DNA of 64,000 nucleotides from Thereva unica (GCA_949987705.1 OX465283.1:91871813-91935812), one strand, 5' to 3'. Positions 32,144-43,255 are shown, counted from the stretch's first letter. Notes: generated by a model from the letters alone, not told the origin. Numbers and translations: made by a program.

Positions 32144-32572
32144 CCGTGTTTTTTTTAATGAACTATATAGTTCTTTCCCATACAAATCTGAAAACCCAGG
32201 TTTTATCGGGGTTTCTATCGAGGTTTTGGGAAATTTCTTAATTTTCTTATTGCATACGTTCGGGTGTTGGCATGTTGTTTCGGGGATTGGCATGTTGCAT
32301 ACTTTCGGGGGTCGGAAAGACGTAATTTAAAAATAAAAACAACAGGAAAGTGATGAGAGCAAATTTATAACAAATAATTAATTTTTTAGAAGCAGATTTA
32401 TTATTTTCTAGCGAGGAGTTCGTGTAACAGTGCAAAAAATAACACTTGACTTCCGTTTTATTTTGAAATTTTTAAGCATCGATGTAGGCGCTACATGAAA
32501 TTTCCCTTATCGTTTTAGCTTTTTTTTAATGAACTCGATGAAAGAACCATATAGTTCATTAAAAAAACACGG
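32144..32572. mobile_element. 429-bp MITE in the right palindrome arm
   Basis: The ends are CCGTGTTTTTTTTAATGAAC and, inverted, CCGTGTTTTTTTAATGAAC. CTAC occurs on both sides (32140-32143 and 32573-32576). The matching left arm near 30310-30335 has no insertion. Duplication length uncertain (3 or 4 bp). Confidence 0.7.
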
Positions 32573-32650
32573 CTACTATATGCCATAAAAAAAAATGAAA
32601 CAAAATTCCCCGAAGGAAATTATAAAAAATAAATTATTATGACGAAAAAA

Positions 32651-32886
32651 AGCACCGCGAGCCGAAGGAATCGAACCCGCAGCCCCACAGACGAAGGACT
32701 TTTCCGTAGCCCTTGCGCCATGGCAGACACTACCGGTGGTTGACTAATATGCTAATAAATCATTTCAGAAAGAAGAAAAAGAGAAAAAGAAAACAAAAAT
32801 GCTGCCCGACCAGGCTCGAACCTTCAACTTACACGCCGCTGAACCGAGGATCCGACGCTCTACCCACTCCGCCATCGGCCTGCTGC
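32651..32886 (-). other. pair of tRNA-like modules, right palindrome arm
   Basis: Mirror copies of the left-arm pair. Here the first module's box B is intact (GGTTCGAGCCT on the minus strand) and its D-arm reads GTGGGTAGAGCGTCGGA; the second reads GGGTTCGATTCC. This arm preserves the tRNA-like character better than the left. Confidence 0.5.
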
Positions 32887-32919
32887 CAGATTTACAACAA
32901 TAAAGTAATTTGTTCGGTG

Positions 32920-33655
32920 TATGAAAGTTATCAAGAAAATGATATTTTTGCACTTTTAATTAAGTAAATGTTTATGTTCTCCTGAGTCTCATTATTAAAT
33001 AATGTAATTTAGTGAGAATTAGAATCAAAACATGTTACACCGAAGTAAAAAAAAAAATGTATTTCACCGTTTTGCGGCCGAGGATTGAACTTGGTTCTCC
33101 TGGGTTATGACCACAGCGCCTTACCTCTAGGCTACCGATATATGGACTTTAGTAGAAATCTCTTTTTTGTTGTTAAGTATACTTCTGGTTGAAATTTCCA
33201 GACCATTTTCTCAGTTTTTGGTCTTCTGACAAAGAGCTACATTTTGAGATATTTCCCAAGTCTGTAGCTGCAATACTTTCAGAGATGAAAGTAGGCTTCA
33301 GACGGACAGACGGACAGACGGACAGAGCCTCTGTATAAGCTTTTTTTTTGAAAAAGCTAAAATCAGCTGATTTTTTATAATTTTTGTAACACCAACTCTT
33401 TTTCAGTCGCCCAATTAAGTAGGAGCCATAGTGAACTTGATAGTTCCGTGATTTTGCAGCATGAACAAGAGATGACACTTTTGCAGCAAGAGCGTGTAAG
33501 AGAGAAAACTCGTGTCAAGACATATATTTTTCTGGCCATTCTGAGAACATTGAAGCTTTGCCTCGCGGCATGCAGCTTATGGGAACATTACCTAAGCCAT
33601 ATGCACTCACAGTAGCGGTAACTGACATGTAAGAATGGGCTGCTCATCAGGAATG
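32920..33655. other. hAT interior right of the palindrome
   Basis: Apart from the tRNA-like sequence at 33071-33141, there is a (GACGGACA)n microsatellite near 33302-33325. No coding similarity is recognised. Confidence 0.4.
33071..33141 (-). other. tRNA-Met-like pseudo-tRNA (CAT anticodon)
   Basis: On the minus strand the D-stem pairs AGCC...GGC, the anticodon stem pairs 4 of 5 around loop GTCATAA, and the T-arm CCAAG-TTCAATC-CTCGG pairs 4 of 5. The acceptor pairs only about 4 of 7. It sits inside the hAT, so it is more likely a tRNA-derived remnant than a working gene. Confidence 0.45.
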
Positions 33656-34073
33656 CGTTCAAAAACCCGTGGTTAACTACAAAATAACCACGAGCAAAAC
33701 TTTTAGGCGTTCAAAAACTCCCTTGGTGAACCATGGCGTAGTTCAATTTTAACCATGGTCTGGAGCATGGTTAGCTATAGTTAAGCAGAGGAAGAATAAA
33801 AACAACTCCTTGACAGTTGTTTTAATCTTAAACACATGAGCAAATCAAAGTGGGATTTATGAGATTATTATAAATAAATAATTAATGGACACATACGAAA
33901 TAATTGAAGGAAATAGCGGATACTATTTTATAGAAAACAAATTTCTTTAACTCGTAGTTAACTACGGTGCGTTCAAAAAGTCCATGGTTGAACATAAACT
34001 TTCGGGGTTAAGTGAAATAATGCAGCATAACCACAGCTTACCTCGTGGTTTAACATAGTAAGGTTTTTGAACG
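33656..34073. mobile_element. 418-bp MITE-like repeat
   Basis: CGTTCAAAAACCCGTGGTTAA at the left is inverted at the right as a CCACGAGG...GTTTTTGAACG end. Further GTGGTTAAC-type motifs lie in both orientations inside. The target duplication is not clear. The ends resemble those of Harbinger-type MITEs. Confidence 0.55.
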
Positions 34074-34389
34074 ACCTCCAGAAGATTTTCCTGGGACCAA
34101 TTCGTTCCATATGTGGCAAACATTTTTTAACTGGCATGGACACTGTTGCAAAAAAATGTCATTGGTAGCGACAATAGTAAAATAAATACGTGTTTAATTT
34201 TAAATTCATGTTTCATCTTCTGCTAAATTTTGTAGTACACATTTGAAATTAACAGATTTAAAATTAAGCTAGAAATTTTTTTTAAATTGTCTGTGAGCGA
34301 CGGTCGAACTGTTCGCGATCGACCGGTCGATCGCCATTGACCGTTTGCCCACCCCTGGTTTATCCTTTGCTCATCACCATAGCACTATA

Positions 34390-34738
34390 TATGGAGGAAT
34401 CAACGAAAACGGTGTTTGGAGGAGAAGATACAATCACGAATTGTATCAGTTGTATAAAGATCCAAATATCATAAAAACTATAAAAACTAACAGAATCCAA
34501 CGGGCAGGACATGTTGAACGTAGCAGTGACGACAGCATAACAAAAATTATTATGAACAAGAGACCCGACGGACACAGAGGTACGGGACGTCCAAAAAAGA
34601 GATACATATATAGACAGCATAGAACTACGAACCCTAGGTATAAGAAATTGGAGACTTCAAGCCAGGGACCGGCAGTTCTGGAGGAGGATGTTGCAGGAAG
34701 CCAAGGCCAATAACAGGCTGTGGAGCTATCTATGATGA
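34390..34738 (+). pseudogene. RTE-like LINE 3' fragment
   Basis: Encodes the tail typical of RTE-group LINEs (RRRYNHELYQLYKDPNI, RIQRAGHVERSS, GTGRPKKRYI) and ends in a TGATGATGA-type tail at about 34725-34738. It is 5'-truncated and inserted into the CR1-like LINE just after its HHHSTIY codons. Confidence 0.7.
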
Positions 34739-35716
34739 TGATGAATCCTTAGCAGACGTCTTCTTGATACATCCAGCATCCCCCCGCTAAAGCTATACAA
34801 TATTCCGCTGAAAATGGTCTCGTCTTCTAAGAATCTTGGAGTATTGGTTAACTCTACTTTGTCCTGTTGTGATCATGTGTCGCTTACTCTGAAAAAAATC
34901 TATACTTGTTTCCGTCGCCTATGGCAGCTTATTGTGATACTCGTCTAGCGCTAGTAAAATCCCTTATACTTCCTCATTTTCTATATGGTTCCACTGTTTA
35001 TATATGCCTTTGACTCCACATGTAAACATAGATTGAATGTTGCCTTCATTTTTGGCCTTTCGATTTACACATGTTTCTGGTCTTCGTCCATCCTTGCTAC
35101 CTTGTAACCTCCTTACATAACGCGACGTTCATGGCCTATGCCTATTGCATAAAATCGTTAAATCTTCTGCCCCTTCATATCTTACTGATAGTCTTGTTCC
35201 TCTTCGTACTCGTCGTTCTATGCAATTTCGTATTCCTAGACACTGTTCCCTGTAGGGTGGTTGTTCCTTGTTTGTACATACTGTTAGACTGTGGAATAGC
35301 CTCCCATTCCATCTGCAAAGTATCAGCTCCCTCGGCACTTTCAGGAGCAGCGTGATCGCATACCTTGGAACACGGAACGCATAAAATTATATTTATCGCT
35401 TGCTCGCCGCGCATCATCAGCTTTCATCTCCTCGGCTTCGGATTCACTGTACCAGCTAAGAATTAGCTAATAACTAAATTAAATTAATTTCTATTCTAGT
35501 TTCTTGTATTCTATTCTATTCTATTTTCATTTTCATTTTCATTTTCTTTTACTTCTTTCAGATTGAAAATTAATTTTAATTTTAAGTTTAATTTTAATTT
35601 TGTCATTAATTCTAAATTTAATAATTTTTATAATATTTACCGGTGTTACAGTACTAAAAAGATGTAAATCTTGTGTACTTTTTCTTTCATTAATAAATAA
35701 ATAAATAAATAAATTT
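34739..35716 (+). pseudogene. CR1-like LINE, 3' part
   Basis: Continuation of the LINE begun at 26165 after the hAT and RTE insertions. PPLKLYNIPLKMVSSSKNLG, VLVNSTLSCCDHVSLTLKK and FLYGSTVY are recognisable, with several frameshifts. It ends in a TAAA microsatellite tail (35689-35716), typical of 3' ends in this LINE group. Confidence 0.7.
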
Positions 35717-35960
35717 CCGAAATTTGAGCCTTGAAGTTGAAATAGAGTACTTTAACAGATGTTCTCAAATTTTGACACGAGATGCAAATAGAGAATTAGA
35801 TAGTGGACGAGACGAAAAACAAAATAGATCCACTATGCACGAGGCATAAATCTACATATATAAATATAATTGGAGTGTCTGTCTGTGATTTCAAATTAAT
35901 TGTGTTTTTTAAATTTTATATGGTTATTTACGTGATTTTAAAACGAAATCACGCATTTTT

Positions 35961-37049
35961 AACTATTGTTAGTTAGTTATTGTAATCGGTCCGAAAATCG
36001 AAATCGAAAATTTCAACGTATTTTCATCTTTCAAGGTCCCAGGAGCATTTTAAGCAAAAAATTGGGAGGAAGTATGTGTGTGTGTGTATGTGCGTACGGA
36101 TGTGGTCATTTTTTCCTGCACGATATCGTGCGAACCAAAACTGATATCGACTTCGTTGAGGTGTCGTTCGAAGCGTATTAACCAAAATATGATCTGAAAA
36201 GATTTTCATGACATTCGGTCCAGCCGTTTTTTTGTTTAAGCGACGTTAGTGATTTTTGTACCTGCACGATATCGCCCGAACCACGAAAGATATTGAATTA
36301 CTTGAGGTGCCGTTCGAAGAGTATTAGCGACAATATAATCTGAAAAGATTTTTATAGTATTCGGTCCAGCGATTTTTTGGTTTAAATGACTTAAGTGATT
36401 TTTGTACCTGCACGATATCGCGCGAACTATAAAAGATATCGACTTAGTTGAGGCGCCGTTCGAAGAGTATTAACCAAAATATGATCTGAAAAGATTTTCA
36501 TAAAATTCGGTCGAGTGGTTTTTATATTTAAGCGGTGTAAGTAATTTTTGTACCTGCACGATATGGCCCGAACCACAAAAGATATTGACTTACTTGAGGT
36601 GCCGTTCGAAGCGTATTAGCGACAATATATTCTGAAAAGATTTTTATAATATTCGGTCCAGCGGTTTTTTGGTTTAAATGACTTAAGTGATTTTTGTACC
36701 TGCACGATATCGCGCGAACTATAAAAGATATCGACTTAGTTGAGGCGCCGTTCGAAGAGTATTAACCAAAATATGATCTGAAAAGATTTTCATAAAATTC
36801 GGTCGAGCGGTTTTTTTATTTAAGCGGTGTAAGTAATTTTTGTACCTGCACGATATAGCCCGAACCACAAAAGATATTGACTTACTTGAGGTGCCGTTCG
36901 AAGCGTATTAGCGACAATATATTCTGAAAAGATTTTTATAATATTCGGTCCAGCGGTTTTTTGGTTTAAATGACTTAAGTGATTTTTGTACCTGCATACT
37001 GGGAAGTTGATCGCGTGGACCGAAAGGGTCGAACCCACATCCCAACTAG
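35961..37049 (+). mobile_element. family A copy 3
   Basis: Degenerate 5' palindrome, (TG)n tract, then 146-bp units arranged as a 292-bp higher-order repeat (CGCGAACTAT at 36421 and 36713), then directly the 3' end with ATACTGGGAAGTTGATCG, hairpin and CCCAACTAG. It lacks the unique segment of copy 1. Confidence 0.7.
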
Positions 37050-37379
37050 TTAAAATTTTTGCCTGTCTGTATGTTGGTCTGTCTGTTTGTTCGGGCTAAT
37101 CCCGGAAACGGCTAATCCGATTGGGATGGGACTTTCACTGGAAGATTCAGTATTTTGGCGGGCATGTTTTAGGCTATTTATATGCATATATTAGCTCTAC
37201 CTGTATGTATGTATGGGTGTATGTGTGTAGACAAATCTTGAAAATTGTTTTTGACCCACTTCCATATAGCCGATCAGCTTCAAAATTTTGCACACATGAC
37301 AGTTCAAGTGACAATGCAATCTGACCATTTTATGAAAAAATCAAGATGGCCGTTTCAGGATGGCGGCCGAATTTCGTAA

Positions 37380-37740
37380 TTGTGCTCGCTGACCGCACAA
37401 ATGAAAGGGAATGATAAGTATATTATAATTACCTATTTGGTGTCATTCCAAATTCAAAATGGCAGCCGGAACAAAATGGCGGCCAACACAGATGGCGGAT
37501 TACTTTTTTACTTACATCACGATCGGTGTGGGTATCAAATGAAAGGATATAACAAGTAGAATACTAATAGCTGGGTGGCGTAATTCCAAATTCAAAATGG
37601 CAGCCGACACAAAATGGCGGACTACCCTTTTTTACAACGCTTTCGGTATGAATACCAAATAAAAGTGTATGATGATTAGAGTACAGTAAGCTGGGTGACC
37701 TCATTTTAAATATCGGTCACCACAAAATAACCGAAGACAT
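37380..37740 (+). repeat. AAATGGCGGCC-type minisatellite
   Basis: Units carry TATCAAATGAAAGG, a TAGAATAC motif and AAATTCAAAATGGCAGCC. The same family occurs at 41430-41600 and, inverted, at 42310-43255. Confidence 0.6.
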
Positions 37741-37939
37741 ATAATAAACTAAAAGGTAGAAAACTAAAAATATAGTTTAAAAACGTAAAAAATTATGTTG
37801 AATGAAAACTTTTTTGTTCAAGCCAGTATATATAATATATAAGGCGCTAGCGAAAAGTTGCGGTAATAATAAAATAAGAATATAGGTAAAGTCCCACGCT
37901 TTTTAACATTTCGAAAGGTAGGTTATTTGGCCAATATGA

Positions 37940-38620
37940 GATCAGGACAGTAGCAGAGATTTCGGCAACTTTACTCAAATCAGGAAGAACAGTTCATTCT
38001 ATGCTTAAGATACCGATCGAAGAAGATCATATGGAAAATCCTGCGTGGAACAAATCTAAAAACCTGCGTGGAAAATATCTAAAGTTTTACAAGACTGCAT
38101 GATGGCTGTCTCGGAATGCGTTGAGTGTACTATGGCAAATAAAGTATCTATTAACAGAACACCGCAAGATTTAAGATGTAAAAACCAATTATTTTGGGGA
38201 TTAACTGTTTTATTGGCATAGATTCCGGGCAAATGTTGCCGGCTGTCCGGACAAATATTTGGGCCGGTGATATTGATGCATGTCTGAAATGGTCACTCAT
38301 TTAGGGACATATTGGAAAATGTCATTTAAAGCAAAAGATGAGAACGCAATCGGAAAACTCAGAATTCAGTACTATTCTCCTCAACATAGGATATACAATA
38401 GAAAATGTTTTTAGATTCATGAGAATGATGACAGCGAGCTGCTGGATGTTGTTTGAGAGTTCGTAATAGACGAAAAAATTTTGATGAGCGACATTTATGA
38501 CGATTTCGAAAATATCAACTCAACTAAATCGACTCAACTCAGTAACGCCGCAAACATTGTAATACTTACAAGTGAAACATCTAACATCGTTTATAAACAA
38601 GCGTTACAGTGGATTGTTAA
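37940..38620 (+). pseudogene. Helitron Pif1-like helicase remnant
   Basis: Scattered frames preserve Pif1 helicase blocks: ATLLKSGRTVHSMLKIP near 37965, FWGLTVLL near 38195 followed by decayed GDFRQ with MLPAVRTNIWAGDIDACLKW near 38230-38300, then the LLDVV and VIDEKIL region and NAANIVILTS near 38545. Several stops and frameshifts. This is canonical Helitron helicase, different from the Helentron helicase at 5990-7560. Confidence 0.7.
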
Positions 38621-39189
38621 CCAATGCCGTATGACCGGAAACGACGAAACACGAAAACGGGAAGCAACAACTGTCCTTTTCTTATTCCGGACTATGCACA
38701 CAGAAATTTGTTTTATTAAAATGCGTTGCGTCGAACGCGGATCTTTGGTAGTTTTAAAATAAATTGTGATTTTTACAGGCCACCTCAACAGCTGTATTAT
38801 ACTTATGGGAAAGAGGCAACTACCTATTTGGTGAAATAATGAATCTTGCCATGGATTTTGAATGCATTGAACATAGGCATAATACATCGTGCACAGTGAG
38901 AAAGTGAATTAACTTTGTTTTTCGTTTCGTTCATTCCACTACCTAATTTTCTATTTGCATTTCATGTCAAAATTTGAGAAAATCAATTAAAGTTGGCTCT
39001 TATTTAACTTCAACACTCACATTTATTTTATTTTGAAACAAAATTCTTTTTACGAATGCATAATTTTTGAAAATTGATTTAATAAAAAGCTAATTTGCTC
39101 GCCTTTTTTCTTTCGAGTCTTTAAATGTCAGTACCTACATTGTTTTCCAAAAGACAGTGTGAATTAAAATTAAGTTAACAGAATAAAAG
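38621..39189. other. unassigned AT-rich stretch
   Basis: No coding similarity, inverted ends or tandem repeats noticed. Confidence 0.4.
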
Positions 39190-39600
39190 GAAAATGAAAG
39201 GGCTGACCTCCTTGCTGATAAAGCCAGAACTCTTGGATACTTCTTCATGCATAATCTGAGCGTTGAGGATGAGTGCTCAACATCAAGAACAAAATATCAG
39301 GTAAATGGGATAGACTTTATCATGAGTCCCTCTTGGTCAAGGGGAAGTTTTCGCTAGCATATTCCTTTCCCTACCCACCTACACCCTAAATAGGTAAGAA
39401 TGGTAAATAGACTCTTAACAGGACACATGTACGACGATGCACGACTAGCATACTGGAATCTCATTCCGGATGGTAATTTCAATGCTTGTAACAGGCAAAG
39501 CAACGCGTAGCACATCATGTCAAACTGCCAAAAATACCATGCTATCAGAGCGAAGTTCTCCACCATCTCGGCAGCTTACAATCTTTCTGCCCTTTTCACT
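39190..39600 (+). pseudogene. LINE RNase H end and C-terminal tail remnant
   Basis: ENERADLLADKARTLG (39190 on) resembles the final motif of LINE RNase H domains (NE-AD-LA). After a stop and frameshift comes RMVNRLLTGHMYDDARLAYW, then a decayed cysteine/histidine motif ending CQKYHAIRAKF, the usual C-terminal pattern of I/R1/Jockey-group LINEs with RNase H. RT is not present. Confidence 0.55.
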
Positions 39601-39677
39601 CCCTTTTATATAGACGAAATTCGCATCTTGGATTTCTGTTTAAAAAAAAAAGAGTGAAGATAAAAGAAGCAATAAGA

Positions 39678-39941
39678 GGCTGCGTTCGGAAACGTCATTT
39701 GCAGAGCAGTAGACGCTAGTCATTCGTTCGGTATTGCAATTGATGATAATTCGGAAATGCAAATTGACTATTACCAAACGTTCGGCAATGCACATTCGCA
39801 CTGCCATCTTGCAATCATTTTAATGTCAGGTAGTCGGAATCATCAAATTAGCAGTAAAACCAGTCAATTTGCAAACTGCATTTGTCATTTTTGCAGCCGA
39901 CGCAGTTAATTGACGATCATTTGACGATACCGAAAGCAGCC
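39678..39941. mobile_element. 264-bp MITE
   Basis: GGCTGCGTTCGG at the left and GGCTGCTTTCGG inverted at the right; AGA on both sides (39675-39677 and 39942-39944). Interior made of short ATTTGCA/TGCAAAT motifs in both orientations. Confidence 0.65.
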
Positions 39942-39944
39942 AGA

Positions 39945-40503
39945 GATTGATCCCCACCTTAAGCATAGGGAGAAATTCGTTTTGGATTAATGAGACAACC
40001 TGCTAAATTTGATAATCTGTAAGGCATGAGCACATTAAGGTATATGTAAATATCCAATATTAAATCTAGTTTTTAAGTATGGTAACCTAAGTTGGTTTAA
40101 GCTTGCAGACCTGCCACAAACACTGACCTACGTTGAACTTGACGATCTCCCTCGGTTCAGTCAAGTAATGGGGCTGACGGACTATTGAGAGAACCTTTTT
40201 GATCATGAAATGAGACATCTAGGATGATAAATTCTTGTGCAGCATTGAGCTTACATCTCACACTTTGCTTTTGAAGAAATCCCCCTTGCTTTGGCATTGC
40301 TATGTTGGACGGCGAACACAGATAAAATAAACCACAGACCATCTTCTATTTATTTATCAAAGTTTCTTAGTCTGATATGACTGAATTTGGTCGAGAGTTT
40401 GGTTTCACTAGCTGGTAATCGGCTAGTAAACTTGAAACAACAAACAAACCCACCTACTAAAAAGTTTTGATAATGTTTTTTGAATTGCTTAGTAATATGT
40501 TTA
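39945..40503. other. unassigned stretch
   Basis: No gene or repeat structure recognised. Confidence 0.4.
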
Positions 40504-41254
40504 TCCCACCAAAAAAAAAACATTAAAAATGTGAATTAGAAGTTCGTGGGCGCGAAATTATTTATTGGGACAATTTAAAACACACTTATAACACAAAAAC
40601 CGGTGTCCCGTTGCTTATTCGTTATGCAATATTGCTTATTCGTTATGCAACATATAATAAACATAATATACATATAATTTTGCAGTATTTTTATATTTAT
40701 TTATTCTCAACTATAACAATAACAGTGTGATTATTATTCAGTATTTTTTATTTCCAATATACGGCGGAGCCGAAGTCGCTTACTCACACATGCGCATAGG
40801 CTACGCAAACCACACAGCGTTTCGGGACATTCTCCGTCCACGCGCTCCGGTCTAACCGATTTATAAGACGTTGTCACGTCAAAAAAGTGATATGGATTAG
40901 TCAAGATGAATCGTTAATAGCATGAAATAATTAAACGTTCATTTACGAACGAATGCAGTTTGCTCAGTCTATAGTGTTTGTAATAAAATTTGTTACATTT
41001 CGAAGGACAGCTAAAATTCATGCTATACAACGAACGAACTTTTTCGCGGTTAATAATACTTTATTAAGTTTAAAAAATTCCTTTGAATTCGTTCGTAAAT
41101 GCACGTGTTTAATTATTTCATGCTATTAACGAGGGATCTTAACTTGACTAATCCATATCACTTTTTTTGTTATAAGTGTGTTTTAAACTGTCCCAATAAA
41201 TAATTTCGCGCCCACGAACTTCTAATTCACATTTTTAATGTTTTTTTGGTGGGA
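40504..41254. mobile_element. MITE with TA duplication, split by a Helentron derivative
   Basis: Inverted arms of about 90 bp begin TCCCACCAAAAA and continue through GTTCGTGGGCGCGAAATTAT; TA at 40502-40503 and 41255-41256. The arms extend inward (40881-40970 against 41090-41165) once the 287-bp insertion is removed, so the original element was largely a fold-back. Confidence 0.8.
40594..40880 (-). mobile_element. non-autonomous Helentron derivative, 287 bp
   Basis: On the minus strand it starts GACGTGACAACGTCTTATAA, matching the left end of the Helentron at 2809, and ends CCGGTTTTTG. The other arm of the host MITE (41161-41180) has the uninterrupted sequence, so the insertion lies between two A (T-T on the other strand), the target preference reported for Helentrons. 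It contains a doubled ATTGCTTATTCGTTATGCAA. Confidence 0.8.
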
Positions 41255-42309
41255 TATCACTCTTTTTTGTTTTAATACATTCTAAAATAAAAAATAAATA
41301 ATCTTTTGTATAAAGAAACTAGCTGGGACCCGGTGCGCCTACGCTGCACCCATAACAATAGGTAGGCCATGAAGCTATTGAAACTAAAATGATCCATAGC
41401 GGCCGTCTCAAGAGGGCGGTGTACCACTTTCTTCACAACCACCTCGACATGGGTATCAAATGAAAGGGTATGATAAGTAGAATACAATAAGTAATGTAGT
41501 ATACAAAATATATCTTTAGATCCATGGCGGCCGTCTCAAGAGGCCGGATTACCACTTTCTTCACAACCACCTCAACATGGGTATCAAATGAAGTGAAAAT
41601 TCCTAAAATTACCATTTTTGTTTGGATTTTGCAGCTGTTTTTTTGGTTAAAGGTATAAAAAATAGCCTACGACCTATTCTCAGACCTACCAAATATACAC
41701 AAAAAATTTCATGCCAATTGGTCAACCCGTTTCGGAGGAGTACGGTAACAAACACTGTGACACGAGATTTTTATAGATATAGATATTATGGATATATTTA
41801 ATTGTTCATTATATTTTTTACTTATTTTATAAGTAGGTACATAATAACAAAATGCAGGAATTCAAATTAATCTTATTGCCTTTATAAAAAATAAACATAA
41901 GATCCTTTCGCGTTTCTCGGGCAAGATTTTTCCCGCACTATGGAATCATTGATCCATAACCAGCTCGATTTTTGTCCCAACATGCTGATGTAATGACCTT
42001 GTTCCTGTATGGAATATAACACTAATCACTTCATAATTTGAACCTCCTATATGCAATTTTGCAGAAGTGACAGCTTTGATATCGCATTGCCCAATTTTAA
42101 TAAACCTTTTATTATTCAGTTCGAATAATTTTAGTTGTATAATGAGAACAGGTGCTACCAAAATTATTTCCGATTTACGAATCTTTTGAGTGTACGAACG
42201 ACTAACCATTTTTATATGAACACTTTTTGCTAATCATCGAATGCCATCTGCCATCGACAGTGCGAGTAAAAATTTATCGAATAACTGGTAACGATATATT
42301 GAGGATATA
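41255..42309. other. repeat-derived stretch
   Basis: 41330-41600 contains GGGACCCGGTGCGCC and two minisatellite units (plus orientation). 41640-41785 has a tail with GTTTCGGAGGAGTACGGTAA and GACACGAGATTTTTATAGAT, resembling 3' tails of dispersed insect elements. 41790-42309 shows nothing recognisable. Confidence 0.4.
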
Positions 42310-43255
42310 CTATATTGCTTATTGTCTTTTATTTATGATACCCTTTCATTTGATACCCATGTCGAGGGGGTGGTGAAGAAAATGGTAATGCGTCCTCTTG
42401 AGATGGCCGCGGTGGTTCTAACTATTAATTGAGTATACTGTATTGCTTATTGTATTCTACTTAACATTTCATTTGATACCCATGTCGAGGGGGTTGTAAA
42501 GAAAATGTTAATCCGCCATCTTGAGATGACCGCCATAGATCTAACCATATGTTGAGTATACTATATCGCTTATGGTATTCTACTTATGATACCCTTTCGA
42601 TTGATACCCATGTTGAGGGGTGGTGAAGAAGTGGTAATGCGCCCTCTTGAGACCGCCGATATGGATTTTACGATATATCTTATTGTATTCTACTTATCAT
42701 ACCCTTTCATTTGATACCTTTGTCGAGGGGGTGGTGATGCATCCTTTTCAGATGGCCGCCGTGGATCTAACTATATATTGAGTATACTATATTGTTTATT
42801 GTACTCTACTTATCATTCCCTTTTAATTGATACCCATGTCGAGGGGATTGCAAAGAAAATGGTAATCCAAACTCTTGAGATGACTGCTACGGATCTAACC
42901 ATATATTGAGTATACTATATGGCTTATGGTATTCTACTTATGATACCCTTTCAAATGATACCCATGTTGAAGGGGTGGTGAAGAAGTGGTAATCCACCCT
43001 CTTGAGACCCCTAATATGGATTTTACGACATAGCTTATTGTATTCTACTTATCATACCCTTTCATTTGATACCCATGTCGAGGGGGTGGTGAAGAAAATC
43101 GTAATGCGTCCTCTTGAGATGGCCGCGGTGGATCTAACTATTTATTGAGTATACTATATTGCTTATTGTATTCTACTTATCATTCCCTTTCATTTGATAC
43201 CCATGTCGCAGGGGCTGTGAAGAAAATGGTAATCCGCCCTCTTGAGACTCCTACC
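42310..43255 (-). repeat. minisatellite, eight units of 110-128 bp
   Basis: GATACC is at 42352, 42475, 42603, 42713, 42829, 42957, 43068 and 43196, each within TTTCATTTGATACCCATGTC and followed by a CCTCTTGAGATGGCCGC-type core. It is inverted relative to the units at 37380-37740 and 41430-41600. Confidence 0.8.

Larger units (their letters stand above)
29976..32919. repeat. 2.9-kb palindrome (fold-back) inside the hAT
   Basis: The left arm 29976-30745 pairs with the right arm read inward from 32919 to about 31425. The right arm contains two later insertions (31542-31848 and 32144-32572); without them the arms are about 770 and 760 bp. The loop is about 680 bp (30746-31424) and holds a smaller hairpin (31260-31308 against 31405-31450). 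Each arm has two tRNA-like modules. No transposase is recognised; the short ORF at 30631-30975 has no convincing homology. Confidence 0.8.
27274..34357. mobile_element. 7.1-kb hAT element with nested insertions
   Basis: The ends CAGGGGTGGGCAAAC and its exact inversion are flanked by perfect 8-bp duplications GTTTATCC (27266-27273 and 34358-34365). It carries the C-terminal part of a hAT transposase on the minus strand, another hAT (27681-29186), a 2.9-kb palindrome (29976-32919) and several MITEs. The insertion splits a CR1-like reading frame that continues in frame across one copy of the duplication. Confidence 0.9.
35848..37740 (+). mobile_element. Helitron-like non-autonomous sequence containing family A copy 3
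   Basis: The left edge ATCTACATATATAAATATAA resembles the A|TC plus AT-rich 5' end of insect Helitrons. After the family A insertion, the sequence resumes at 37050 with CTGTCTGTATGTTGGTCTGT and CGGCTAATCCGATTGGGATG, also seen in Helitron leaders. A right end was not identified. Confidence 0.4.
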
